From positions 1 through 37,489 of the forward strand of contig JALONV010000025.1 of NCBI GenBank assembly GCA_025454755.1: DNA of 37,489 nucleotides, in the 5' to 3' direction. Position 1 is the stretch's first letter. The number at the start of each line of letters is the position of its first letter. A program made the position numbers and the translations under genes. Source of the stretch: Bacteroidales bacterium. GTDB taxonomy: Bacteria; Bacteroidota; Bacteroidia; Bacteroidales; VadinHA17. Below the pieces are notes generated by a model. That model saw nothing but the letters and a program-made list of their open reading frames with translations, did not search any database and was not told the DNA's origin. Positions 1 to 6,480 of this stretch are shown here, piece by piece.

Positions 1-1365
1 TACAATATTGCCATTATATCCGGTTGTATTACGGCCTTTACCCTTTAGTAAAATGTAATTGGCTATACCGGAAACTGTAAGCTTTTTATTGATGTTCCAC
101 GTTCCGCTTAGCACAACATTATTTCTTTTTAAGGAGCTATTAGGCTGCAACCCTTTGGCATCGTAATTGGTATAAGATAATCTTACAGAACTAAAATCAG
201 TAGCCTTTTCAATTGCTACTGTATTCGTAAAAGTTATTGGTGTTTCGAAGAAAGTGATAGGTCCGTTCTTTGTAAACTCCCACGGTTTCGATTGTTTGTA
301 CCAGGGTGATTCAGGGTCAACTGAATACCAGCCCCATACAGGTTGTCCATCGAATCTAGGGCCGTACGATGCGTCTTCGGTTGTTTGTACCCATCTAACT
401 AAAGGATCATTGATTGGATCAGTTGTTGTAAGGCTCCCTGATGTAGTTCTTAAGCCAAAATCAGGAGGATCTCCGTAACCATAACCGGCACCATACTGAT
501 CCTGATAGGTAGCGAAAGTTGATTTATCAATTTTACTGAAAGTGAATCCGGAACTCAGTGAAATTCCTATAGGAGCTTTGTCCCCTGCTTTTAGTATTGC
601 TCCCTTTTTGGTGGTGATCATAATAACGCCAGCCGATGCACGGGAGCCATACAGTGCTGTCGCAGCCGACCCTTTCAAAACATTGATGGATTCAATGCTT
701 TCAGGGTCAATATCAGCGGCAGCATTCCCGTAATCATATCCAGCCACAGTAGCAGCCTGGCCTGAGGTTACTCCGACATCAGTGTATTTTCCAATTTGAT
801 TATTGATAGGCACCCCATCAACAACATAAAGGACCTGGTTGCTGTTTACCAATGATTTGCTACCACGAACTATAACGTTGGTAGAGCCACCCATGTTTTG
901 GTTCCTTTGAATCTGCACACCTGAGATCTTACCTGAGAGGTTGTTCATGAAGTTGGCTGTTTTTACGCTGGAAACTAAATCCCCTTTTATTTCCTGAGTA
1001 GAATATCCCAGGGATTTCTTCTCGCGTGAGATACCGAGTGCTGTTACAACAACTTCGCTAAGTCCCAATATATCAGACTCCAGCAAAACATCAATTACAT
1101 TACTCCCTGAAATCGCGATTTCCTTGGATTTCATACCTACATAAGAAAAAACAAGAGCAGTAGCAGATTCAGGTACACTAAATGAGTATTTACCATCTGC
1201 ATTGGTGACGGTACCAAGGGTTATTCCTTTCACCTGTACCGTACATCCGATAACGGGCTGTCCATCCTCAGCCCCGGTAACAGTACCGGAAATTGTCTTT
1301 TGCTGAGCATTCGCGGATAACAAAACAGAGCAAAAAACTAAAAAAAACAATAGAATTTTTCTCAT
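1..1365 (-). CDS. SusC/RagA-type TonB-linked outer-membrane receptor, N-terminal part (cut by window edge)
   Basis: The frame is open from the ATG at 1365 to base 1, giving the first 455 residues; the C-terminal barrel lies outside the window. The protein starts with a signal peptide (about residues 1-20, ending SANA-QQ), followed by a carboxypeptidase-regulatory-like domain (about 24-100), the SusC hallmark segment LSEVVVTALGISREKKSLGY, then a plug domain with the motifs VQIQRNQNMGG, VLYVVDGVPI and VLKGSAATALYGSRA, and the first barrel strands. Family knowledge: these receptors import oligosaccharides or peptides across the outer membrane with TonB energy, usually with a SusD lipoprotein encoded just downstream, which here would be off the left edge. 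The substrate cannot be read from this part. A TAnnTTTG match sits about 90 bases upstream of the start. Confidence 0.95.
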   Translation of the reverse strand, partial: MRKILLFFLVFCSVLLSANAQQKTISGTVTGAEDGQPVIGCTVQVKGITLGTVTNADGKYSFSVPESATALVFSYVGMKSKEIAISGSNVIDVLLESDILGLSEVVVTALGISREKKSLGYSTQEIKGDLVSSVKTANFMNNLSGKISGVQIQRNQNMGGSTNVIVRGSKSLVNSNQVLYVVDGVPINNQIGKYTDVGVTSGQAATVAGYDYGNAAADIDPESIESINVLKGSAATALYGSRASAGVIMITTKKGAILKAGDKAPIGISLSSGFTFSKIDKSTFATYQDQYGAGYGYGDPPDFGLRTTSGSLTTTDPINDPLVRWVQTTEDASYGPRFDGQPVWGWYSVDPESPWYKQSKPWEFTKNGPITFFETPITFTNTVAIEKATDFSSVRLSYTNYDAKGLQPNSSLKRNNVVLSGTWNINKKLTVSGIANYILLKGKGRNTTGYNGNIV

Positions 1366-1451
1366 AACATTTAGGTTAGTTTATTAATAAAAAATATAGG
1401 AATACTTAGGTAGCTTCCCATTGGCTCAAAAAGCGACTAAGTCTCCTTTAA

Positions 1452-1459
1452 CAAAATTA
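1452..1459 (-). promoter_or_regulatory. Possible -7 promoter element for the SusC gene
   Basis: The minus strand reads TAATTTTG, a full match to the Bacteroidota -7 consensus TAnnTTTG, 87 bases before the ATG. No TTTG -33 element is found at the usual 19-20 base spacing (the nearest is about 26 bases away), so this is a motif match only. Confidence 0.35.
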
Positions 1460-1895
1460 TCTAAGTATTACTAATGATTTTAAGTCAAACTACAATCAAC
1501 AGTTTTGAGTTTATAAAAGTTACTTACGAATCAACAGAATGCAAATTCAAAATTCACCTTTCTTATGTAAAAGTCGGACCTGTTGACTACATCTCGCCGG
1601 TGAAATTACATTAATTATATTTTTCTAAATATCAATGATCTAACTCCGCTAACGGATGGTCAATTTGTTTTGGCCGAAAGTGGTCAAGGCCACTGGCTGT
1701 TGGGGCTACGCTGTTGCAAAAAGGTCAAAATCGACCTCCTTCTTTTTTTCAGAACTCCTCAAAACCCCACTAATCATTAGGATGAGTTGAATGGACTCTG
1801 TGAAGACAGAATTTAGAACTTATTGTACTGAGGATCTTTTTCTTTGTCTTGCTATCTGACTTCCTGTATAATTCTATGCAAAAAGCTGTTGAAGT

Positions 1896-1926
1896 GTTGT
1901 AAATTGAGATAAAATAATAAATTTTG
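1896..1926 (+). promoter_or_regulatory. Possible promoter of the lipoprotein gene
   Basis: GTTG at 1896-1899 and TAAATTTTG at 1918-1926 are 18 bases apart. This resembles the Bacteroidota -33 (TTTG) and -7 (TAnnTTTG) pair, though the -7 has one extra base. It would start transcription about 30 bases before the ATG at 1967. Confidence 0.4.
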
Positions 1927-1966
1927 CACTAATTAAATTTCAGCTCCTAAAAATTTAACTTATACC

Positions 1967-2542
1967 ATGTTGAAAAAGGTAATATTTCTCTTTCTCGTTT
2001 TTCTTGCCGGTTGCACCAATCAGAAAGCACCAAAGGAAGTACCTGTCACTACAGATCCTGATGCTAAATCCCTGGCAGCCCCTCCTAAACCGGCACCCAG
2101 TCCCTGGACAACCAGTTCATATGCACCAAAGGAGGGGGAATCGGAGGGCAGGAAGTTCGTCAGGTTTGTTACTAATGGTAATTTTACAAATAAGACCCAG
2201 ACAAACGGGTACCTGTATGCCGAGGTGATTGTTGACAAGAAAAGTGCCGGAATATTTTTACATGAGTTCAATAAATCCAACCCTGCCGAGAAATTCAGCA
2301 AACCGGTTCAGATCAATATGGTAAACTCGCAAGGAGAGAAACTTCAGATGACTTCTGCGAGGAGCTGGAATAGTTCGGGAGGTATCTCAATTGAAAGAAA
2401 TAATAACGATTACAGCCAGTTCAGGATCTTTCTCTTAAAAAGTAAAGGTACAGTTACGGTTGAGATTAAAGATTCAGGAAATAAAAATTATCATTTCAGC
2501 ATAAATACCGACGGTTTCAGTGACTCTTTCACCAAGCTGTGA
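1967..2542 (+). CDS. Small lipoprotein of unknown function
   Basis: 191 residues with a type II signal peptide: basic start MLKK, hydrophobic core and lipobox LAGC with the lipidated Cys at residue 16. After it comes a Pro/Ala/Lys-rich tether (about 20-60) and then a folded part (about 65-191) that looks beta-rich, with no motif I recognise. The residues after the Cys (TNQ) are not the acidic run linked to surface export in Bacteroidota, so I infer it stays on the periplasmic side. It stands alone on the plus strand, facing away from the SusC gene and convergent with the Gre-like gene 77 bases downstream. Confidence 0.8.
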   Translation: MLKKVIFLFLVFLAGCTNQKAPKEVPVTTDPDAKSLAAPPKPAPSPWTTSSYAPKEGESEGRKFVRFVTNGNFTNKTQTNGYLYAEVIVDKKSAGIFLHEFNKSNPAEKFSKPVQINMVNSQGEKLQMTSARSWNSSGGISIERNNNDYSQFRIFLLKSKGTVTVEIKDSGNKNYHFSINTDGFSDSFTKL

Positions 2543-2619
2543 TATTCATGCCAACTGTCTGCCAAACTCACACTTCTGTATTACTGTTGCTCAGATCCTT
2601 TTTGCTATTGAGATCAGGA

Positions 2620-3123
2620 TCATCGGTAAGCTATATCCATAATTTCAAAAACAATATCTTCCCTGTCTCGCTTTAAGGTAATCATGTCTCCGGATTCTTT
2701 ATTAATCAATGCTTTGGCCAGAGGAGAAACAAATGAGATCTTACCTTTGGCAACATCTGCTTCATCAACACCTACAATCTGAAAAATCTGAATGCTGCCA
2801 GACACTTTTGTTTTGAGCGTTACTGTTGCACCGAACCTTATTTTGTTTTGAGGCTGCTCTTTCAGATCAACGACTTTGGCTTCAGCAATCCTGTTGTTCA
2901 GCAACAATAACTTTGCATTGATATAGTTCAATGCGATCCTTCTCTCATTTTCGTTTGTACTGCCCAGGTCCTCTTTTTCCTTGATAAGCGCCTGTTTTTC
3001 AGCTAATAGCTGGTCCATTCCTGTCCGTGTGACAAAGTTTGTCACACCCTCCGGTAAATATGCCCTCTTTGGCACTATCGGAACTTCTTCCTGATCGTCT
3101 TCCTTTACAAATCCTCTGCTCAT
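2620..3123 (-). CDS. GreA/GreB-family protein (transcript-cleavage-factor-like)
   Basis: 167 residues, about the length of GreA/GreB. A short acidic/basic lead (1-22) precedes a Gre-type coiled coil (about 32-86, starting VTRTGMDQLLAEKQAL) and a C-terminal FKBP-like domain (about 95-165) with the family signature IVGVDEADVAKGKISFVSPL followed by KALINKESGDMITL. Gre factors enter the RNA polymerase secondary channel and stimulate cleavage of backtracked RNA. In GreA the coiled-coil tip GDLKENAEY carries Asp41 and Glu44; the matching segment here reads GSTNENERR (54-62), so the Asp is Ser55 while the Glu is kept as Glu58. It may therefore bind polymerase without full cleavage activity. No operon partner; the next gene upstream on the same strand is 55 bases away. 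Confidence 0.85.
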   Translation of the reverse strand: MSRGFVKEDDQEEVPIVPKRAYLPEGVTNFVTRTGMDQLLAEKQALIKEKEDLGSTNENERRIALNYINAKLLLLNNRIAEAKVVDLKEQPQNKIRFGATVTLKTKVSGSIQIFQIVGVDEADVAKGKISFVSPLAKALINKESGDMITLKRDREDIVFEIMDIAYR

Positions 3124-3178
3124 TGCTTATTGTTACCGGCAACATCACAAATTAGTAGTTCCGAAACATACAACTTCT

Positions 3179-4663
3179 CTAGAATGCAATCCCTATATTC
3201 ACACTTAGCGAGCTTGTATTCCGTTTAAAATGACTGTTATCGGCAATAAGAATATATTCAAGCCTTTGCATTTCAAATGCAATGCCTCCAAACAGCGCTA
3301 ACCGGTCGGAAATATTGAACCATATTCCTCCTGATGGACAGAAATATAATCCTTCCTGCCTGATTGTGGCTGAGTCAGAGCTTACTTTCAGATATCCTGC
3401 CGAACCTCCTATACCGAGTGCCAGATAAGGTGTAACCTTCTTTTTGGTGAAGGAGGTCCTGAGGTCAAGGAAAACGGGAATCTGATCTGCCGGGGAATAG
3501 AGTTTCCTACCGGTATAATTTTCAAGTCCTTCAAAATACCTGCGGTAACCTAATCCAAGGCCAACAGATGAAACTTTGCCTATCATTATTCCGTTTATGA
3601 AATTGAAACGGAAATTATTAATTCCATAATCTCCAACACCCCAGGCATATCCAATTTCAATAATACCACGGTAACATTTCCCCCTGGCAGTGCCTGAGAT
3701 ATTGGTATTTGCGTACGGATTCGCAATATCGACTGGTCTTTTGGTCTGGCTGACCGGATTATATGGAGCCTGCTGATAAGTCTGTGTGTTCTGTGCAGGT
3801 TGTTTAGTCTGATTCGTTTGCTTTGGCTGAGTAAGCTGAGCCGGCTTAGCTTGCTGGGCAGGTTCAGTAGTCTGGGTTGTTCTAACTGGCTGTCGTGCTT
3901 CAGCATTTTGGGTTGTCTGTCTTGTCTGAGTGGTCCGAACAGTTTGTGTTTCCGCTGGTTTTTGTTCCTTCTGAGGAGCAGTGGGTTCTTCAGGAAGTGG
4001 TTCCGGTTTCTTTTCTGTCGCTGGCTGCTGTTGAGGAACAGGTTGAGCTACAGTTACAGGCTGTACATCAGGTTCAGGTTGTGGTTGTACAATGGGCACA
4101 GGTTCTGGCTGTACTGCAGGTACAGGTTCTGCTTCAGGTACCGGTTGCGGTACTGACGGTACCTGCGGCTTTTTATGTGCGATACGGTTAAAAACATAAT
4201 AGTATACACCGCCTTCAGCAGGCAGGTCCCCGGTTACATATTCCACAGGTATTTTCCAGTAACCTTGCTCTTTGATAAATACTCCAGTTACATTGTAATA
4301 ATTGATATTTTTACCTTCGTTTTCAACTATATTTATTGATCCTCTTGCAGTTGCACCGGTAGTGTCGTTCCAGGTAGTGTACCATTTTGTCTGATCTTCA
4401 CCTGAAATATCAGTGTCATCCACAAAAACCCATGTTACTTTGGAAACAGAAGGATTATTATATCTGAATATTCCTTCTCCCGGATCAGCGTCCGTAACTG
4501 TTGAGCTGAATTTATAGCCTATACTCCTTCTTACTCCAGAGGCTCCATCTGAAATCTTGGTCTGGGATGTTTTTTTTCGTGTGGTATCTGAAGATGTTTT
4601 ATTCTGAGCAAAAGAAATATTGCCCACAAGGAATATAATCAACGCTAATACAAAGCTCTTCAT
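3179..4663 (-). CDS. Outer-membrane protein: phage-tail-like domain, Pro/Gln linker, beta barrel
   Basis: 494 residues in four parts. Signal peptide at 1-20 (ending SFAQ). Residues about 49-161 form a compact domain with the pattern TVTDADPGEGIFRYNN, VDDTDISGED, then WNDTT, YNVTGVF and GYWKIPVEYV; this order closely resembles a domain I know from phage tail and collagen-repeat structural proteins. Residues about 162-315 are low complexity, first PQPVPEAEP-like repeats, then QTRQTTQ / TQPKQTNQTKQP-like repeats. Residues about 325-494 alternate like an outer-membrane barrel and end in Phe, the usual barrel C-terminal residue. I infer a barrel anchor with the N-terminal domain on a flexible arm. 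No known gene name. It lies in a minus-strand run of envelope genes, with the next one (4850-5200) ending at its own terminator, so it is probably transcribed separately. Confidence 0.8.
   Translation of the reverse strand: MKSFVLALIIFLVGNISFAQNKTSSDTTRKKTSQTKISDGASGVRRSIGYKFSSTVTDADPGEGIFRYNNPSVSKVTWVFVDDTDISGEDQTKWYTTWNDTTGATARGSINIVENEGKNINYYNVTGVFIKEQGYWKIPVEYVTGDLPAEGGVYYYVFNRIAHKKPQVPSVPQPVPEAEPVPAVQPEPVPIVQPQPEPDVQPVTVAQPVPQQQPATEKKPEPLPEEPTAPQKEQKPAETQTVRTTQTRQTTQNAEARQPVRTTQTTEPAQQAKPAQLTQPKQTNQTKQPAQNTQTYQQAPYNPVSQTKRPVDIANPYANTNISGTARGKCYRGIIEIGYAWGVGDYGINNFRFNFINGIMIGKVSSVGLGLGYRRYFEGLENYTGRKLYSPADQIPVFLDLRTSFTKKKVTPYLALGIGGSAGYLKVSSDSATIRQEGLYFCPSGGIWFNISDRLALFGGIAFEMQRLEYILIADNSHFKRNTSSLSVNIGIAF
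3715..4190 (-). repeat. Low-complexity Pro/Gln/Thr repeat region inside the barrel gene
   Basis: Degenerate short tandem repeats encode the linker of the 3179-4663 protein: QPVP/QPEP-type units in the N-terminal half and TQ-rich units (TQTRQ, TNQTKQ) in the C-terminal half. The region also produces long open frames on the opposite strand, which are composition artefacts. Confidence 0.75.
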
Positions 4664-4800
4664 ATTGGTTTACTCTAAATTAAACTTAAATAAACATAAA
4701 GCTAAAGTTTAATTTTTAATACCACAATAGGCAGGGACTTGAAATAGTATTACATCACTCTCTGTTAATTACTGGCTATCAAGGAAGTATGTGTTAATAA

Positions 4801-4832
4801 AAAAGCCCTGTGAAAAATCTCACAGGGCTTTT
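4801..4832 (-). terminator. Rho-independent terminator for the Gln/Thr-rich protein gene
   Basis: A perfect 13-base inverted repeat, 4801-4813 against 4820-4832 with a 6-base loop, containing GCCCTGTGA. On the minus strand it is followed by a run of Ts. It lies 18 bases past the stop of the 4850-5200 gene. Confidence 0.85.
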
Positions 4833-4849
4833 AACATTCATGACATTGA

Positions 4850-5200
4850 TTACTTCTTGCCACCTGATCCGGGGCCTTTTGAAGCTTTTACTGCCGTTTT
4901 TGCCGGACCGGCAGGACGTGCGGTACCTTTGTTCTGGGTTTTTTTCTCTGCTTTCCTGGCCTCATTTCTGGCCTGCTTCTGAGCTTTGGTCTCCTGACCC
5001 TGGTTCTTATACTGTGTCTGTTCCCGGGTCATTGTTCCGGACTGGGTCTGTGTCATCGTACCAGCCTGGGTCTGAGTCTGTGTCTGAGCCTGGGTTCCGG
5101 TCTGTACCTTTTCCTTTGTCTGGGTCTGGGTAGCCTCCTGTGCTGTGATGCCTGCGCTGATTAAAAGTGCTATGGCAGCAAAAAACATTTTCCTTTTCAT
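4850..5200 (-). CDS. Small secreted Gln/Thr-rich protein with basic tail
   Basis: 116 residues. Signal peptide about 1-20 (MKRKMFFAAIALLISAGITAQ). The mature part is low complexity: residues about 22-65 are TQTQ/TGTQ/TMTQ-type repeats, about 66-90 are charged (KAQKQARNEARKAEKK), and the tail is Lys/Gly/Pro/Ala-rich ending GSGGKK. No folded domain is visible and I do not recognise the family. It is bounded by its own promoter-like element (5239-5246) and terminator (4801-4832), so it is likely a single-gene transcript. The repeats and signal peptide support export; function is unknown. Confidence 0.7.
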   Translation of the reverse strand: MKRKMFFAAIALLISAGITAQEATQTQTKEKVQTGTQAQTQTQTQAGTMTQTQSGTMTREQTQYKNQGQETKAQKQARNEARKAEKKTQNKGTARPAGPAKTAVKASKGPGSGGKK

Positions 5201-5238
5201 AATAGTGAGTTTATTAAAGTATCTTAAAGTTTATGAAT

Positions 5239-5246
5239 CAAATTTA
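5239..5246 (-). promoter_or_regulatory. Possible -7 promoter element for the Gln/Thr-rich protein
   Basis: The minus strand reads TAAATTTG, matching TAnnTTTG, 38 bases before the ATG at 5200. No clear -33 element was found. Confidence 0.4.
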
Positions 5247-5282
5247 TGGTGGTGAAGATGAAGTAATTATGAAATTTTATAA

Positions 5283-5317
5283 AAAAACTGAAAAAATATT
5301 AAATTTTTTCAGTTTTT
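5283..5317 (-). terminator. Terminator-like hairpin after the barrel protein gene
   Basis: A perfect 15-base inverted repeat (5283-5297 against 5303-5317, 5-base loop) with an AT-rich stem around CTGAAAAAA. On the minus strand it runs into a T stretch, 37 bases past the stop of the 5355-6227 gene. Confidence 0.7.
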
Positions 5318-5354
5318 ATATTAGCCTGAATAACAACCTATTATATTGATAAAG

Positions 5355-6227
5355 CTATAATATTCTGAAATAAATGCCCATTGTAAAAAGGAATCCGCCT
5401 GAACCTGAAGAAGATGCGTCAGAAAAAAGAGGAATTAAATAGCCTGGTTCTGCGTCAAAAGTGAATCTGCCGATATTGAATGAGACGGGAATACCAAGGT
5501 CAATCTCCATAAGACTGAATTTTGTAGTTGTTTCCGGGGTGCTTCCACTGCCTGATTTTCCTCCCCGGAATGGAGGAGTTATCACAGTCGTACCATCACT
5601 TGTCTCCGTAAGCGTGCCAAACAACATATTCACATAAGGATCGAATGAAAAGTATGCCTTGTCGTTAAAAAATGATGGAGTTTCAAAATATCTTGAATTC
5701 CTTAACTGGAAATATACTCCGGAAGACTCCGCTAAAATGCCTCCGGCAGATATTTTTGTATATAGTATTTTCCAGTCAACGCCCATTGTCGCATCCACAT
5801 AAAAAAAGCTCGAGAATAAAGTATCCCTCAGGTCCTTGTTAACCTGATACCGTGATGTGCTGAGAGCTATGTCGAACCATTTGTTAAATGTATGGTTCCA
5901 GGTCAGCGAAAACGTTGAGAAGGACAGGAATGGATCATACGCATTCAGGTGGAAGGTGGATGCGGATACAAATAGTTCTTTCCTGAATCCATATACTAGA
6001 CCGCCCGAATAATAGGGTTTGTCCTGCGACAGTGATGTTCCCATATATACCATATTATAACCCATGCCTGTGCTTGCAAATATGCTGTGCTTCGATTCTG
6101 CATTTGCGGCACAGGCATCAGGCAGGCTGTCCGGTTTTATATCTGTCTGCGCTGAAACTACCGAGGTTGTTATAAAAATATATGTTGCCAGGAGCAGGAA
6201 CCGGAATCTGATTTTAACAGTTTTCAT
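5355..6227 (-). CDS. Predicted outer-membrane beta-barrel protein, unknown function
   Basis: 290 residues from the ATG at 6227. The frame is open up to 6317, but the extra residues are not signal-like, while the internal Met begins a signal peptide (MKTVKIRFRFLLLATYIFITTSVVSAQ) and has an AAGGAAA Shine-Dalgarno-like stretch just upstream. The mature protein alternates hydrophobic and polar residues in strand-like blocks rich in Tyr, Phe and Ser, with Gly/Ser-rich turns (GGKSGSGS), and the C-terminus is IYFRIL. This fits a small outer-membrane barrel; no family is recognised. The short secreted ORF 6302-6451 lies just upstream in the same direction and the two may be co-transcribed. Confidence 0.7.
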   Translation of the reverse strand: MKTVKIRFRFLLLATYIFITTSVVSAQTDIKPDSLPDACAANAESKHSIFASTGMGYNMVYMGTSLSQDKPYYSGGLVYGFRKELFVSASTFHLNAYDPFLSFSTFSLTWNHTFNKWFDIALSTSRYQVNKDLRDTLFSSFFYVDATMGVDWKILYTKISAGGILAESSGVYFQLRNSRYFETPSFFNDKAYFSFDPYVNMLFGTLTETSDGTTVITPPFRGGKSGSGSTPETTTKFSLMEIDLGIPVSFNIGRFTFDAEPGYLIPLFSDASSSGSGGFLFTMGIYFRIL

Positions 6228-6301
6228 AGAAATTTCCTTAATTAAGCGACCGCATTGTGAAGTTAAAGATAAATCTTCCAGATGAAGAAATGATGAAAGG
6301 A

Positions 6302-6451
6302 TCAGGATAGACGCCATTTGCCACTAATCCTCTGAAGATCAAAATCGGTCAGTTTAGTTTGCTTAACAGAACCTGATTGTGAAAATCCGGATATCGTACA
6401 AACAACGAAGCATATTAGAGAAATGATCAGAAAATGTGATGCTCTTTTCAT
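6302..6451 (-). CDS. Short ORF with signal peptide (49 residues), possibly a gene remnant
   Basis: The ATG at 6451 opens a 49-residue frame ending in TGA at 6304-6302. The N-terminus is a convincing signal peptide (MKRASHFLIISLICFVV, then a small-residue region ending GFSQ), followed by only about 24 residues ending ISGKWRLS. It starts 29 bases before the stop of the mutS-side gap and sits 74 bases upstream of the barrel gene. Either it is a tiny secreted peptide or the 5' stub of a longer gene that was deleted. The final segment resembles the opening of lipocalin-like proteins (GKW), which would favour a stub; that is a weak resemblance. Confidence 0.45.
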   Translation of the reverse strand: MKRASHFLIISLICFVVCTISGFSQSGSVKQTKLTDFDLQRISGKWRLS

Positions 6452-6480
6452 TGGTCTGAAATGTAAAATGGGAAATGTAA

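Larger units (their letters stand above)
1366..1966. other. Gene-free stretch between divergent genes
   Basis: No credible ORF or RNA gene was seen in these 601 bases between the divergent SusC and lipoprotein genes. It holds candidate promoter elements for both flanking genes (1452-1459 and 1896-1926), a short hairpin at about 1679-1694 (AGTGG, 6-base loop, CCACT) and another at about 1721-1738 (AGGTC, loop, GACCT) followed by a T-rich run that could act as a weak terminator on the plus strand. Neither hairpin can be assigned a function. Confidence 0.5.

Noticed and set aside
254-733. Plus-strand ORFs inside the SusC region
   Set aside because: The minus strand reads an uninterrupted SusC protein through here; these are shadow frames.
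3800-4191. Long plus-strand frames opposite the Pro/Gln linker
   Set aside because: They are the reverse reading of low-complexity linker repeats; they have no start signal and skewed composition.
6228-6317. N-terminal extension of the barrel gene
   Set aside because: The internal Met at 6227 has a signal peptide and an AAGGAAA stretch; the extension is not signal-like and overlaps the short ORF.
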